Assembly (NCBI GenBank): GCA_913055765.1
Contig: CAJXKI010000003.1
Span: 1-38,745, forward strand
Direction of reading: 5' to 3'
DNA from: an uncultured Ectothiorhodospiraceae bacterium
GTDB taxonomy: Bacteria; Pseudomonadota; Gammaproteobacteria; Nitrococcales; Halorhodospiraceae
DNA: 38,745 nucleotides
Shown here: piece by piece, positions 8,339-17,414 of the stretch
How the letters are laid out: the number at the start of each line of letters is the position of its first letter
Numbering within the stretch: position 1 is the stretch's first letter
Made by a program: the position numbers and the translations under genes
The notes under the pieces: model-generated
Seen by the model: the letters and a program-made list of their open reading frames with translations, nothing else
Database searches by the model: none
What the model was told of the DNA's origin: nothing

Positions 8339-9354
8339 GCCCCGCTGAGGGCGGCAGCCAGCTCGAGGAAGATGGCCTCCGCCGCCAGGCGGCCGTTGAG
8401 GGGCTGCTCCAGGCCGCGGCGGTGCTCGCTGATGCGCAGGAAGGCCTGGTGGAGGCGCTCGGCGGAGCCGCCCGCAGCCAGCTGCCGCGCCAGCCCTGCC
8501 GGCAGCAGGCCGCGATCCGGGGCGCCGTGGCGCTGCCGGAGCAGGTCCGCGAGGATCGCTGCCACCCCGTCGGCCAGCTCCACGGGCGCCTGCTCCCAGC
8601 CCTCGGCCTCCTTGACCGGATCGCCGCCGGCGGCCAGCCGCTGCAGCTGCTGCAGCAGCGCCTCGTAGCCCGCTAGGCTGCCCTGCGCCAGGAGGCGCTC
8701 GGCGGCCAGAGGCATGCCGCCGGCCAGCGCCAGGGCCCTGCGGACGCGCTCGCTACCCGCCTCGGTGCGCTCACCCAGCCAGCGCTCGGCGGTATCGGCA
8801 TCCGGAGGGGTGAGGGATCGCACCGCGCAGCGGCTGCGCACGGTCGACGGCAATCGCCCGGGCCGCCCGGTGGCGAGGATCAGGAAGGCCCCTGGCGGCG
8901 GCTCCTCGAGGCTCTTGAGCAGGCTGTTGGCGGCGGCGCGGTTGAGCCGGTCGCAAGGGACGATGACGGCTACGCGGGGGCCACCCAGCTGGGGGCTCAG
9001 GTGCAGGAACTCGACCAGGCCGCGGGCGCTGTCGACCAGGATCTCGCCGCGCTCCCCCTCCACCTCCGGGCCGAGGCGGCGCAGGTCCGGGTGGGATTGA
9101 CCGGCCGTGAGCCGGCAGCTGCGGCAGTGGCCGCAGGGGCGCTCCCCTGGGTCCTGGCGACACAGCAGACCCCGGGCGAGCGCCTCGGCGAGCAGCCGCT
9201 TGCCGAGCCCGCTACGGCCGGTAAGCAGCAGGGCGTGGTGCAGCCTGCCAGCCTCCTGGAGGGCGAGGAGCCGCTCGAGCTCCGGGCGCAGCCACGGGGG
9301 TAGCGCCTCGCCGCCGGGGGTGGTCGTCGTCGCCTTCGGCGCAGGCCCGCTCAC
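8320..9354 (-). CDS. holB: DNA polymerase III delta' subunit
   Basis: Clamp-loader subunit of 344 residues. It has an AAA+ core with GRSGLGK (46-52) and the zinc-module cysteines C65, C74, C77 and C80 (CRQDPGERPCGHCRSC). The sensor region NRAAANSLLKSLEEPP followed by RSRC is typical of delta'. It starts with GTG inside a GTGA overlap with the tmk stop, so the two are translationally coupled. It is the last gene of the long leftward operon; the pilZ/tatD genes that often follow holB in gammaproteobacteria are absent, and an aminotransferase converges on it instead. Confidence 0.93.
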   Translation of the reverse strand: MSGPAPKATTTTPGGEALPPWLRPELERLLALQEAGRLHHALLLTGRSGLGKRLLAEALARGLLCRQDPGERPCGHCRSCRLTAGQSHPDLRRLGPEVEGERGEILVDSARGLVEFLHLSPQLGGPRVAVIVPCDRLNRAAANSLLKSLEEPPPGAFLILATGRPGRLPSTVRSRCAVRSLTPPDADTAERWLGERTEAGSERVRRALALAGGMPLAAERLLAQGSLAGYEALLQQLQRLAAGGDPVKEAEGWEQAPVELADGVAAILADLLRQRHGAPDRGLLPAGLARQLAAGGSAERLHQAFLRISEHRRGLEQPLNGRLAAEAIFLELAAALSGAHPSRQ

Positions 9355-10004
9355 GCCGTACCTCCGTGACCGAGCAGCGCCTCGATCTCGTGCCGCACCT
9401 GCGCCGCCACCTCGGCGGCCGGGCGGTTGGCATCGACGATCCGGAACCGCCCCGGCTCCGCGGCAGCGCGCCGGTGGTAGGCTGCCCGCGCCGCGCGGAA
9501 GAAGGCGTCCTGCTCCTGCTCGAAGCGGTCGGCATGGGCGCCGCGGGTGGCGATACGCGCTCGCCCCACGTCAGGCTCTACGTCGAGCAGCAGCGTACGG
9601 TCCGGCCCGAAGCCGCCGTGGACCCACGCCTCCAGCTCAGCCACCCGCCTGTCGCCCAGCCCTCGCCCCCCGCCCTGATAGGCGTAGGTGGCGTCCGTGA
9701 AGCGGTCGCAGACCACCCAGCGGCCGGCCTCCAGGGTCGGACGGATGACCCGGGTGAGGTGGTCGGCCCGTGCGGCGAATACGGTCAGCGCCTCCGCCTC
9801 CGCCGTCATCCCCTGGTACTGCGGATCCAGGAGCACGCTGCGCAGGGCCTCGCCGAAGGGGGTGCCGCCTGGCTCCCGGGTGAAGAGCGGCTCCGGCTCG
9901 CCGGCCATGCGCAGCGCCGCGGCGATGGCCTCCAGGCAGCTCGTCTTGCCGGCCCCCTCGAGCCCCTCGACGGTTATAAAGCGCCCTCGCCCACGCCTCG
10001 CCAC
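9351..10004 (-). CDS. tmk: Thymidylate kinase
   Basis: dTMP kinase of 217 residues that makes dTDP for DNA synthesis. P-loop GLEGAGKTS (14-22), the REPGGTPFGE motif, the DRFTDATYAYQGGGRG substrate-binding segment and the LID region near RGAHADRFEQE are all present. It starts with GTG at 10004, overlapping the TAG stop of mltG by one base (TAGTG), with GGAG inside the end of mltG. It overlaps the start of holB by four bases. The tight packing implies coupled translation of mltG, tmk and holB. Confidence 0.96.
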   Translation of the reverse strand: MARRGRGRFITVEGLEGAGKTSCLEAIAAALRMAGEPEPLFTREPGGTPFGEALRSVLLDPQYQGMTAEAEALTVFAARADHLTRVIRPTLEAGRWVVCDRFTDATYAYQGGGRGLGDRRVAELEAWVHGGFGPDRTLLLDVEPDVGRARIATRGAHADRFEQEQDAFFRAARAAYHRRAAAEPGRFRIVDANRPAAEVAAQVRHEIEALLGHGGTA

Positions 10005-11035
10005 TACTGCTCCTCCAGGATGTAGCGCCGCACGGCCGCTCGGTGCTCCTCCAGCGTAGCGGAGAACTGCAGGGTCCCGTCCCCCCGGGCGACGAAGTAC
10101 AGCGCCTCGCCGGGGGCGGGATCCACGGCAGCCTCCAGCGAGGCCTCGCCCGGCAGCGCGATCGGCGTCGGCGGCAGGCCGCGACGCTCGTAGGTGTTGT
10201 AGGGGCCATCGCGGCGCAGGTCATCGCGCCGTAGGCGGCCATCGTGGTCATCCCCCAGGCCGTAGATGACCGCCGGGTCGCTCTGCAGCCGCATGCCGCG
10301 CTCCAGCCGCCGGGTGAAGACCCCGGCCACCTCCCGCCGGTCCTCGGGGCGTGCCGCCTCCCGCTCGATGATCGAGGCGAGGATCAGCGCCTCGTAGGGC
10401 TCGGACAGGGGCAGATCGGGCTGGCGCTCCGCCCAGGCCGCCGCCAGGTGCTCCTCCATCTTGCGGTAGGCGAGCCGCAGGATCCGCCGATCCTCGGTCC
10501 CACGTGGGAAGTTGTAGGTCGTAGGGAAGAAGCGCCCCTCGGGGTGCTCGCCGTCCAGGCCCAGCTCCGCCATGACGGCGTCGGTCTCCACCCCCTCGAG
10601 GGTGTAGGTTACGGCCTCGTGCTCGCGCAGCGCGCGCCGCAGCCGCTCGAAGGTCCAGCCCTCGATGATGGTGAGCTGGTGCTGGACGACCTCGCCGGCC
10701 GCGATACGGCGGAGCAGCCGGCGAGCCGACATCTCCGCCTCCACGGCGTACTCACCGGTGCGGAGTGAGCCTGCGATCCCGCTCAGGTGGCCGTAGAGCC
10801 GGGCGCTGAGGGCCCCGGCAGCGCTCAGCCAGCCACGGCCCCTGAGCTCGCCGATGACCCCTTGGAGCGACGCGCCCTGCTCGATCTCTAGGTACTGCGG
10901 CGGGGTGTCGACCTGCAAGGGTCGGTCGAGCTCGTAGCCCAGCCATGCGGCTCCGAGGGCCAGGAGGGCGGTGGCTGCCAGCAAGGCGGCTACAGCCAGG
11001 CGCTGCAGCCAGCGGCTACGGCCCATGGCCACCAT
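10004..11035 (-). CDS. mltG: Endolytic murein transglycosylase
   Basis: YceG-type transglycosylase of 343 residues that cleaves nascent glycan strands at the inner membrane. A single N-terminal membrane helix (about 10-32) precedes a LysM-like region (YLEIEQGASLQGVIGEL), then the catalytic domain, with the conserved Glu in ASIIEREAARPEDRREVAGVF and LQSDPAVIYGLG downstream. Two in-frame ATGs (11035 and 11026) are possible; neither has a clear Shine-Dalgarno, and both overlap the end of pabC. It sits in the usual pabC-mltG-tmk-holB order. Confidence 0.94.
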   Translation of the reverse strand: MVAMGRSRWLQRLAVAALLAATALLALGAAWLGYELDRPLQVDTPPQYLEIEQGASLQGVIGELRGRGWLSAAGALSARLYGHLSGIAGSLRTGEYAVEAEMSARRLLRRIAAGEVVQHQLTIIEGWTFERLRRALREHEAVTYTLEGVETDAVMAELGLDGEHPEGRFFPTTYNFPRGTEDRRILRLAYRKMEEHLAAAWAERQPDLPLSEPYEALILASIIEREAARPEDRREVAGVFTRRLERGMRLQSDPAVIYGLGDDHDGRLRRDDLRRDGPYNTYERRGLPPTPIALPGEASLEAAVDPAPGEALYFVARGDGTLQFSATLEEHRAAVRRYILEEQ

Positions 11036-11876
11036 CCGCCTGCCCCAGCAGCGGGGTCAGCCGCTGCTCGGCCATACGCGCCAGGTAGCGGCGGCTGATC
11101 GGGCCTACGGGGATCTGGTGGCCCGCTACCGAGCGTACCGGCCACAGCCCGATGAGGCTATTCGTCAGGAAGGCCTCGTCCATCTCAGGCAGCTCCTCGG
11201 GGTGGATCCCGCGGCGCTCCACACGCAGCCCGAGGGCCTCCGCCTGCGCCAGGACCCAGCGCCGCATGACGCCGGCAACACCGGCACTGGCCAGCGCCGG
11301 GGTGACCAGCGCGCGGCCTCGGACTGCGAGGAAGTTGGTGGCTGTGCCCTCGACGATGGCCCCCTCGGGATCGAGCATCAAGCCCTCGGCGACGGCCGGG
11401 TCCTGCCACTCCGAGCGCGCCAGGACCTGCTCGAGCCGGTTGATGTGCTTGACGCCGGCGAGCGCGGGCTGCGCGCTCAGCCGTATCCGGCAGAGCCGGC
11501 AGTCCACGCCCTCCCAGCGCTCGCGGGGGATGGCGGGTAGCTCGTGCCGGCTCACTACCCGTGTCGGCTCCGGCCGGTCCGGTGGCCTGTAGCCCCGTCC
11601 GTCCCCTACCCCTCGGGTGTAGTAGACCTTCAGCACCCCGCCGCTGGCCTCGCGGGCCAGGGCGTGGCCCTCCTCGTGCAGGGTGGCCAGCGGCGGCTCC
11701 GGGAGCCCGAGCCGGCGCGCCCCCTCGAGGAGGCGGTCCATGTGCTCGTCCCACAGGCGCGGCCGGCCATCGGCGATGGCCACCGTCTCGAACAGCCCAT
11801 CCCCGTAGGCGAGGCCGCGATCCTCGGGCGCGATGGCGGCCTCGGCCCTGCCGTTGACCAGCCTCGCCTCGGCCAC
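11016..11876 (-). CDS. pabC: Aminodeoxychorismate lyase
   Basis: Class IV PLP enzyme of 286 residues that converts 4-amino-4-deoxychorismate to p-aminobenzoate and pyruvate for folate synthesis. The PLP lysine is K143 in AGVKHINRLEQVLAR. Other family signatures are RGLAYGDGLFET at the N-terminus and EGTATNFLAV. The start is GTG, four bases after the TGA of fabF, so coupling to fabF is likely. The 3' end overlaps the start of mltG by up to 20 bases. Branched-chain aminotransferases share the fold, but the location and length fit PabC. Confidence 0.93.
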   Translation of the reverse strand: MAEARLVNGRAEAAIAPEDRGLAYGDGLFETVAIADGRPRLWDEHMDRLLEGARRLGLPEPPLATLHEEGHALAREASGGVLKVYYTRGVGDGRGYRPPDRPEPTRVVSRHELPAIPRERWEGVDCRLCRIRLSAQPALAGVKHINRLEQVLARSEWQDPAVAEGLMLDPEGAIVEGTATNFLAVRGRALVTPALASAGVAGVMRRWVLAQAEALGLRVERRGIHPEELPEMDEAFLTNSLIGLWPVRSVAGHQIPVGPISRRYLARMAEQRLTPLLGQADGGHGP

Positions 11877-11880
11877 CCGA

Positions 11881-13125
11881 TCAGCCCAGGCGGCGGAACA
11901 GCAGCGAGGCGTTGGTCCCGCCGAAGCCGAAGGAGTTGCTCAGGACGGCGCCGAGCTCCCGCCGACGCGCCTCGTGCGGGACCAGGTCCAGGCCCTCGCA
12001 CTGCGGCTCCGGCTCGTCGAGGTTGATGGTCGGCGGCACAACGCCGTCGCGCAGGGCGAGGAGGCTGAAGGCCGCCTCGACGCCGCCGGCGGCGCCGAGC
12101 AGGTGGCCGGTCACGGACTTGGTGGAGCTCATGGCTACGCTACCCGCCCGATCGCCGAAGAGGCGCTGCACCGCCGACGCCTCGGCCAGGTCACCGACCG
12201 CGGTGGAGGTGCCGTGGGCGTTGATGTAGTCGACCTCTGCCGGCGCCATGCCGGCGTCCTCTAGGGCGCGTGCCATGCACCGCTGGGCGCCCTCGCCGCT
12301 CTCCGCCGGCTGGGTGATGTGGTAGGCGTCGGAGCTGGTACCGAAGCCGGCGAGCTCGGCGTAGATGGGCGCCCCACGGGCGCGGGCGTGGGCGTAGGAC
12401 TCGAGGACCAGCACCCCGGCGCCCTCGGCGAGCACGAAGCCGTCGCGGCCCGTATCCCAGGGGCGGCTCGCGCCCTGCGGATCGTCGTTGCGGCACGATA
12501 GCGCCCGCGCCGCGCTGAAGCCGGCCAGGCTGAGCGGGGTAATGCACTTCTCGGCGCCGCCGGCGACCATCACATCGGCGTCCCCTGCGGCGATCATCCG
12601 GGCCGAGAGGCCGATGTTGTGGGTCCCCGCAGCGCAGGCGGTGACCGTGGAGAGGTTCGGCCCCCGGAGCCCGTAGTGGATGGACAGGTTGCCGGAGGCC
12701 ATGTTGATGACGCTGCTCGGCACCAGGAACGGGGAGACCTTGCGGGGGCCGCCGTCGAGCAGGGCGCTGTGGCTGTTCTCGATGCCCTGGATGCCCCCGA
12801 TCCCGGAGCCGATGGAGAGCCCCATGCGATCGGCGTTGTTCGCCCGGACCTCGAGGCCAGCGTCGGCGAGCGCCTCGTCGCAGGCCCCGAAGGCGTAGTG
12901 GATGAACGGATCCATCCGCCGCGCCTCCTTGCGCGGGAGGTACTCGCAGATATCGAAGCCCTCGATGGTACCGCCAAAGCCCACCGCGTAGCCGGAGGTA
13001 TCGAATTCCTCTATCGGCCGGATGCCGCTGCGGCCTTCGACGACGGCGGCCCAGGCCTCGTCCGCGGTATTCCCTACCGGGGAGACGATGCCCAGGCCCG
13101 TTACGACAACGGCTCGATCATCCAT
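11881..13125 (-). CDS. fabF: 3-oxoacyl-[acyl-carrier-protein] synthase II
   Basis: Condensing enzyme of fatty-acid elongation, 414 residues (E. coli FabF has 413). The catalytic triad is visible: C164 in [11 protein letters not shown]304 in INAHGTST and H341 in [12 protein letters not shown]. The C-terminal [14 protein letters not shown] loop is also present. The frame is open ten codons upstream, but the ATG at 13125 is preceded at nine bases by GGAGAG and begins with the family-typical [15 protein letters not shown], so that start is used. It lies downstream of acpP across 92 bp that contain a strong hairpin. Confidence 0.97.
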   Translation of the reverse strand: MDDRAVVVTGLGIVSPVGNTADEAWAAVVEGRSGIRPIEEFDTSGYAVGFGGTIEGFDICEYLPRKEARRMDPFIHYAFGACDEALADAGLEVRANNADRMGLSIGSGIGGIQGIENSHSALLDGGPRKVSPFLVPSSVINMASGNLSIHYGLRGPNLSTVTACAAGTHNIGLSARMIAAGDADVMVAGGAEKCITPLSLAGFSAARALSCRNDDPQGASRPWDTGRDGFVLAEGAGVLVLESYAHARARGAPIYAELAGFGTSSDAYHITQPAESGEGAQRCMARALEDAGMAPAEVDYINAHGTSTAVGDLAEASAVQRLFGDRAGSVAMSSTKSVTGHLLGAAGGVEAAFSLLALRDGVVPPTINLDEPEPQCEGLDLVPHEARRRELGAVLSNSFGFGGTNASLLFRRLG

Positions 13126-13157
13126 AGCTGCAAGCTCTCCGGACGCGGAATGCATCA

Positions 13158-13184
13158 GGGCCGGTCCACGCGCTGGACCGGCCC
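13158..13184 (-). terminator. Strong hairpin between acpP and fabF (attenuator or mRNA stabiliser)
   Basis: A perfect inverted repeat with an 11-bp stem (GGGCCGGTCCA / TGGACCGGCCC) and a 5-base loop lies in the 92-bp acpP-fabF gap, immediately downstream of acpP in the transcript. No T-run follows on the minus strand, so a full intrinsic terminator is unlikely. A stem that partly stops transcription or protects the acpP mRNA 3' end would explain the higher demand for ACP than for FabF. The structure is seen; the role is inferred. Confidence 0.5.
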
Positions 13185-13217
13185 CGCTGCGCCTTTAGGC
13201 TTTGGCCGCCCGGAAGG

Positions 13218-13457
13218 TTACCCCTCCAGGTTCTTCTTGATGTAGTCGATCGCCTGCTGGACCGTTGTGATCTTCTCGGCCTCCTCGTCGGGGATCTCGC
13301 ACTCGAACTCCTCCTCGAGCGCCATCACGAGCTCGACAGTATCCAGCGAGTCGGCGCCAAGGTCGTCCACGAAGGAGGCCTCACCAGTGACCTCCTCCTC
13401 TTTGACCCCCAGTTGCTCGACGACGATCTTCTTGACGCGGTCTTCGATGCTGCTCAT
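13218..13457 (-). CDS. acpP: Acyl carrier protein
   Basis: Acidic protein of 79 residues carrying fatty-acyl intermediates on 4'-phosphopantetheine. The attachment serine is S37 in the [20 protein letters not shown] motif. Length and sequence are standard for bacterial AcpP. The ATG at 13457 has GGAGG about nine bases upstream. It is separated from fabG by 136 bp, which hold a promoter candidate, and from fabF by a strong hairpin, so acpP can probably be expressed at a level different from its neighbours. Confidence 0.98.
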   Translation of the reverse strand: MSSIEDRVKKIVVEQLGVKEEEVTGEASFVDDLGADSLDTVELVMALEEEFECEIPDEEAEKITTVQQAIDYIKKNLEG

Positions 13458-13509
13458 GTAAAAGGTCCTCCGAGGTTCTCGTTGGCGCAGTCATCCAGCT
13501 GCGGCGCGT

Positions 13510-13556
13510 ATTGTAGGGGAACTGCCCCTTGAGTGCCAGAAACCCCGTCACGGGGT
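13510..13556 (-). promoter_or_regulatory. Candidate internal promoter and hairpin upstream of acpP
   Basis: On the minus strand, CTGGCA (13539-13534, 4/6 match to TTGACA), an 18-base spacer and TACAAT (13515-13510, 5/6 match) form a plausible sigma70 promoter about 50 bases before the acpP start. Just upstream (13556-13542) a short hairpin ACCCCG-TGA-CGGGGT followed by TTT could weakly terminate read-through from fabG. Together they would give acpP its own transcript. Confidence 0.5.
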
Positions 13557-13593
13557 CTCGGCTTGGCGAAACGCCCTGAATCGCCAGGGAAAA

Positions 13594-14346
13594 TCAGGAC
13601 ATGTACATGCCCCCATTCACGTGGAGCGTCTCGCCGGTGATATAGCTGGCCGCCGGCGAGGCCAGGAAGGCGACCGCCGCGGCGATATCCTCCGGCTTGC
13701 CGAGCCGCTCCAGCGGCACGTTGGCGATCAGCGCAGAGCGCTGCTCCTCGCTCATGGCGGCCGTCATATCCGTCTCGACGAAGCCCGGCGCCACCATGTT
13801 CACCGTGATCTCGCGCGTGCCGAGCTCCCGGGCCATGGACTTGGTCAGCCCGCTGATGCCGGCCTTGGCGGCGGCGTAGTTGCCCTGCCCGGCGTTGCCT
13901 GTCGCCCCGACCACCGAGCCGATGTTGATGATGCGCCCCCGGCGGGCCTTCATCATGCCGCGCAGGCAGGCCTTGCTCATGCGGTAGACGGAGCTGAGGT
14001 TGGTATCGATAAGCTCCTCCCACTCCTCGTCCTTCATCCGCATGATCAGGTTGTCCTGGGTTACGCCGGCGTTATTCACCAAGATCGTCGGCGCCCCGTA
14101 GGACTGGCCGACGGCGGTGACCACATCGCTGACCTGGCCAGGGTCGGTAACGTCCAGGGCCATCCCCGTACCCTGCAGGCCGAGCTCCTCGAGCCGCTGC
14201 TGGATGGCCTCCGCGCCTCCGTCGCTGGTCGCCGTACCGATGACCGAGGCGCCGTGGCGGCCGAGGGCCTCCAGGATGGCCCGGCCGATGCCGCGGCTCG
14301 CCCCGGTGACGAGCGCGATATCCTGCTGCAGGTCGTCGCCGTGCAC
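13594..14346 (-). CDS. fabG: 3-oxoacyl-[acyl-carrier-protein] reductase
   Basis: SDR of 250 residues that reduces 3-oxoacyl-ACP with NADPH. Cofactor motif TGASRGIG (14-21), NNAG (91-94), and the catalytic S144, Y157 and K161 (in NYAAAKAG) are present. The C-terminus ITGETLHVNGGMYM is typical of FabG. The frame is open far upstream (to 14712) but only as antisense-free read-through over fabD; the GTG at 14346 has GGAGG at six bases and fits the family length. It lies 23 bp downstream of fabD. Confidence 0.97.
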   Translation of the reverse strand: MHGDDLQQDIALVTGASRGIGRAILEALGRHGASVIGTATSDGGAEAIQQRLEELGLQGTGMALDVTDPGQVSDVVTAVGQSYGAPTILVNNAGVTQDNLIMRMKDEEWEELIDTNLSSVYRMSKACLRGMMKARRGRIINIGSVVGATGNAGQGNYAAAKAGISGLTKSMARELGTREITVNMVAPGFVETDMTAAMSEEQRSALIANVPLERLGKPEDIAAAVAFLASPAASYITGETLHVNGGMYMS

Positions 14347-14369
14347 GCTGCCTCCTTCGCGATCCGTCG

Positions 14370-15323
14370 TTACGGTGCCGCCTGGAAGCGCCCCAGGGCC
14401 TCGTCGAAGGCCTCCGGATCGCTGAGCGCGACACCCTGAAGGTTGCGGTCGATGCGCCGGCACAGCCCGGCCAGGACCTTGCCGGGGCCGCACTCGGCCA
14501 CAGTCTGGACGCCCTCGCCGGCCATGCGCTGGACCGTCTCCGTCCAGCGCACCGGCTTGGCGAGCTGCTCGACCAGGCGCTGCCGGACGGCCTCGGCGTC
14601 GCTGCTGACCGAGAGGTCGGCGTTGTGCAGCACCCGCCGCCGCGGCTCGCCGATATCGACCTCCTCGAGCCGTGCCGCCAGGCGCTCGGCGGCGTGCTGC
14701 ATCAGGCTGCAATGGGACGGGGCGCTGACCGGCAGGGGCATCACCCGCTTCGCCCCCGCCTCCTTGGCGGCCTCTCCGGCCCGCTCGACGGCCTCCCGCT
14801 CACCGGCGATGACCACCTGGCCGGGGGCGTTGTAGTTCACGGGCTGGACGACCTGGCCCTGGGCGGCGCCGGCGCAGGCCTCGGCGACCCCGGCGTCGGC
14901 CAGGCCGATGACCGCCATCATGCCGCCGCGCCCGGCCGGTACGGCCTCCTGCATGTAGCGTCCCCGGTCGGCCACCAGGGCCACGGCGTCGTGCAGGCTC
15001 AGGGCCTCGGCGGCGACCAGGGCCGAGTACTCGCCCAGGCTGTGGCCGGCCATAACGGCCGGCTCGGCGCCGCCGCGCTCCTGCCAGAGCCGCCATAGGG
15101 CGATGCTGGCCGTGAGGATGGCCGGCTGCGTGCGATCGGTGCGGTCGAGCTCCTCGGCTGGGCCCTCGGCTACCAGCGCCCACAGGTCGTAGCCGAGGGC
15201 CTCCGAGGCCTCCCGGAACGTCGCCGTGACCGTCGCCTCTGCGCCCCACTCCGCCATCATCCCTACGGCCTGCGAGCCTTGGCCGGGGAAGACCATGGTC
15301 AGTTCCGGCGTTGCGTCGCTCAT
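14370..15323 (-). CDS. fabD: Malonyl-CoA:ACP transacylase
   Basis: Malonyl transferase of 317 residues that loads malonate on ACP. Oxyanion motif FPGQGSQ (12-18), nucleophile S95 in GHSLGEYS, and catalytic H204 in SAPSHCSLM are present, with YNAPGQVVIAG between them. The ATG at 15323 has GGGAG six bases upstream. It sits in the conserved fabH-fabD-fabG order with 33 and 23 bp gaps. Confidence 0.97.
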   Translation of the reverse strand: MSDATPELTMVFPGQGSQAVGMMAEWGAEATVTATFREASEALGYDLWALVAEGPAEELDRTDRTQPAILTASIALWRLWQERGGAEPAVMAGHSLGEYSALVAAEALSLHDAVALVADRGRYMQEAVPAGRGGMMAVIGLADAGVAEACAGAAQGQVVQPVNYNAPGQVVIAGEREAVERAGEAAKEAGAKRVMPLPVSAPSHCSLMQHAAERLAARLEEVDIGEPRRRVLHNADLSVSSDAEAVRQRLVEQLAKPVRWTETVQRMAGEGVQTVAECGPGKVLAGLCRRIDRNLQGVALSDPEAFDEALGRFQAAP

Positions 15324-15356
15324 CCTCGCTCCCGATGGCTGTGCATGCTGTCCCGC

Positions 15357-16328
15357 CTAATACCGGACCAGCGCCGATCCCCAGGTAAAGCCGCCGCCGA
15401 AGGCCTCGAAGAGCAGCATCTCACCGCGCTGGATGCGCCCGTCCCGCACGGCCGTATCCAGGGCTATGGGGATGGATGCCGCGGAGGTGTTGCCGTGCTC
15501 GCCCACGGTGACCACCACGCGGTCCATGTGCAGGTCCAGCTTCTTGGCGGTGGCCTGGATGATACGGATATTCGCCTGGTGGGGGACCAGCCAGTCCACC
15601 TCCGTCTTGTCGACCTGGGCCGAGGCCAGGGTCTCCTCGACGATCCGCGTGAGGGTGTTCACCGCGACCTTGAACACCTCGTTGCCGCGCATGTGGATGT
15701 AGCCGCTCTGGGTGCCCAGCGCCGCGTAGCCCTGCCCCGGCCCCCACGGCACGTAGAGGAGGGGCTCGTAGCGCCCGTCGGAGTGCAGGTGCGTCGTCAG
15801 CACCCCGGGCTGCTCGGCGGCCTCGAGGAGCACGGCGCCGCCGCCGTCGCCGAAGAGCACGCAGGTGCTGCGGTCGTCCCAGTCGAGGATCCGGGTCATG
15901 GCCTCGGCGCCGACGACCAGGGCCCGCTCCGCCCCCCCGGTCCGGACGAAGCGGTCCGCGATGCCGAGGCCGTAGATGAAGCCGGAGCAGGCGGCGGAGA
16001 CATCGAAGGCAGCGGCGCCGGGGCGGATGCCCAGGTCCCGCTGCAGGCTGGAGGCCAGGCTCGGGAAGACGCGGTCGGGCGTGCAGGTCGCGACGACGAT
16101 CAGGTCGATCTCGTCGCCGCTGATGCCGGCAGCCTCCAGGGCCCGCTGCGCTGCGATGCGCGCCAGGTCCCCGCAGACCTCCTCCTCCCCGATGACGCGC
16201 CGCTCGTAGATCCCGGTGCGCTCGCGGATCCATTGATCGGAGGTCTCGACGTGCCGCTCGAGCTCGCCATTCGTGACCACCCGCTCGGGGAGATAGCTCC
16301 CCGTACCGATAATCCTTGCGCTCGTCAC
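15357..16328 (-). CDS. fabH: 3-oxoacyl-[acyl-carrier-protein] synthase III
   Basis: Initiating condensing enzyme of 323 residues that joins acetyl-CoA and malonyl-ACP. The Cys-His-Asn triad is visible: C114 in SAACSGF, H250 in VPHQANIRII and N280 in GNTSAASIP. The C-terminal FGGGFTWGSALVRY is diagnostic. The start is a GTG that overlaps the TGA of plsX (GTGA), so PlsX and FabH are translationally coupled. Confidence 0.97.
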   Translation of the reverse strand: MTSARIIGTGSYLPERVVTNGELERHVETSDQWIRERTGIYERRVIGEEEVCGDLARIAAQRALEAAGISGDEIDLIVVATCTPDRVFPSLASSLQRDLGIRPGAAAFDVSAACSGFIYGLGIADRFVRTGGAERALVVGAEAMTRILDWDDRSTCVLFGDGGGAVLLEAAEQPGVLTTHLHSDGRYEPLLYVPWGPGQGYAALGTQSGYIHMRGNEVFKVAVNTLTRIVEETLASAQVDKTEVDWLVPHQANIRIIQATAKKLDLHMDRVVVTVGEHGNTSAASIPIALDTAVRDGRIQRGEMLLFEAFGGGFTWGSALVRY

Positions 16329-17356
16329 GCCCCTTCCCTCACCCCTAGGAGCCGCTCGATGCGCGCCTCGATCAGGCTGGGCACCCCCTGCTCGGCCTCG
16401 CGGGCCGCCGTGTCGATGGCGCGTCCGAAGGCAAAGGTGTCGGCGGATCCGTGGCTCTTCAGCGCCACCCCCCGCAGGCCGAGGAGGCTGGCCCCGTTGT
16501 ACTGGCGCGGGTCGATGCGCCCGCGCAGGGCGCGCAGCACGGGCAGGGCCACGAGGCCGGCCAGGCGGGTCAGGAGGTTGCGCTGGAACTCCGAGCGCAG
16601 GTAGCCGGAGATCAGGCTGGCCACGCCCTCGCTGGTCTTCAGGGCGACATTGCCGACGAAGCCGTCGCAGACGACGACGTCCGCCTCGCCCTGGTAGACG
16701 CCGTCGCCCTCGACGTAGCCGATATAGCGGAGCTCCTCGGCCTCGCCGAGCCGCTCCGCGGCCTGCTTGACCTGCTCGTTGCCCTTGATCTCCTCCTCGC
16801 CGACATTGAGCAGCCCCACGCGCGGCTGCGCCAGGTCGTGGGCGGCCTCCACGGCCACTGCCCCCATGACGGCGAACTGGAACAGGTGATCGCTGCTGCA
16901 GTCGACATTGGCGCCGAGGTCGAGCATGTGCGTGGCGCCGTCCCGCGTGGGGATCGCGCTCATGATCGCCGGCCGATCGATGCCCGGCAGGGTCTTGAGC
17001 AGGTAGCGGGCGGTCGCCATCAGCGCGCCGGTATTGCCGGCGCTGACGCAGCCGTCCGCCTCTCCGGAGCGGACCATATCGAGCGCCACCCGCATGGAGG
17101 AGTCGCGCTTGTTGCGCATGGCCTGCGACGGGGGCTCCTCCATACCCACGACCTCGCTGCAGTGCCGGATCGAGATCCGCTCCGCCTCGCCAGCGCCGTG
17201 GGCGTGCAGCTGCTCGCGCAGCGCCTGCTCCTGGCCGACCAGGATCAGGTGCAGGCCCGGGTGGCCCTCGAGCGCCTGCACGGCCGCGGGGACCACGACC
17301 TTGGGGCCGTGGTCCCCGCCCATCGCGTCCAGCGATAGGGTCGTCTGGCTCGTCAT
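16325..17356 (-). CDS. plsX: Phosphate acyltransferase PlsX
   Basis: Protein of 343 residues that makes acyl-phosphate from acyl-ACP, feeding PlsY in phospholipid synthesis. It begins LSLDAMGGDHGP and contains CVSAGNTGALMATA, MLDLGANVDC and VCDGFVGNVALKTSEG, all PlsX signatures. The ATG at 17356 has only a weak GGAT upstream, so translation may depend on rpmF read-through. It links ribosome-protein rpmF with fatty-acid genes in the usual order. Confidence 0.96.
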   Translation of the reverse strand: MTSQTTLSLDAMGGDHGPKVVVPAAVQALEGHPGLHLILVGQEQALREQLHAHGAGEAERISIRHCSEVVGMEEPPSQAMRNKRDSSMRVALDMVRSGEADGCVSAGNTGALMATARYLLKTLPGIDRPAIMSAIPTRDGATHMLDLGANVDCSSDHLFQFAVMGAVAVEAAHDLAQPRVGLLNVGEEEIKGNEQVKQAAERLGEAEELRYIGYVEGDGVYQGEADVVVCDGFVGNVALKTSEGVASLISGYLRSEFQRNLLTRLAGLVALPVLRALRGRIDPRQYNGASLLGLRGVALKSHGSADTFAFGRAIDTAAREAEQGVPSLIEARIERLLGVREGA

Positions 17357-17414
17357 GCCGGGATCCGCTCGCTCACCGCTCGCCCTGCCCTTCCGGGCGG
17401 CACCTCGATTGCGC

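Noticed and set aside
14347-14712. Upstream extension of the fabG frame
   Set aside because: The extension overlaps fabD, reads as Arg/Gly/Ala-rich noise, and a GTG with a perfect ribosome site at 14346 gives the normal FabG length.
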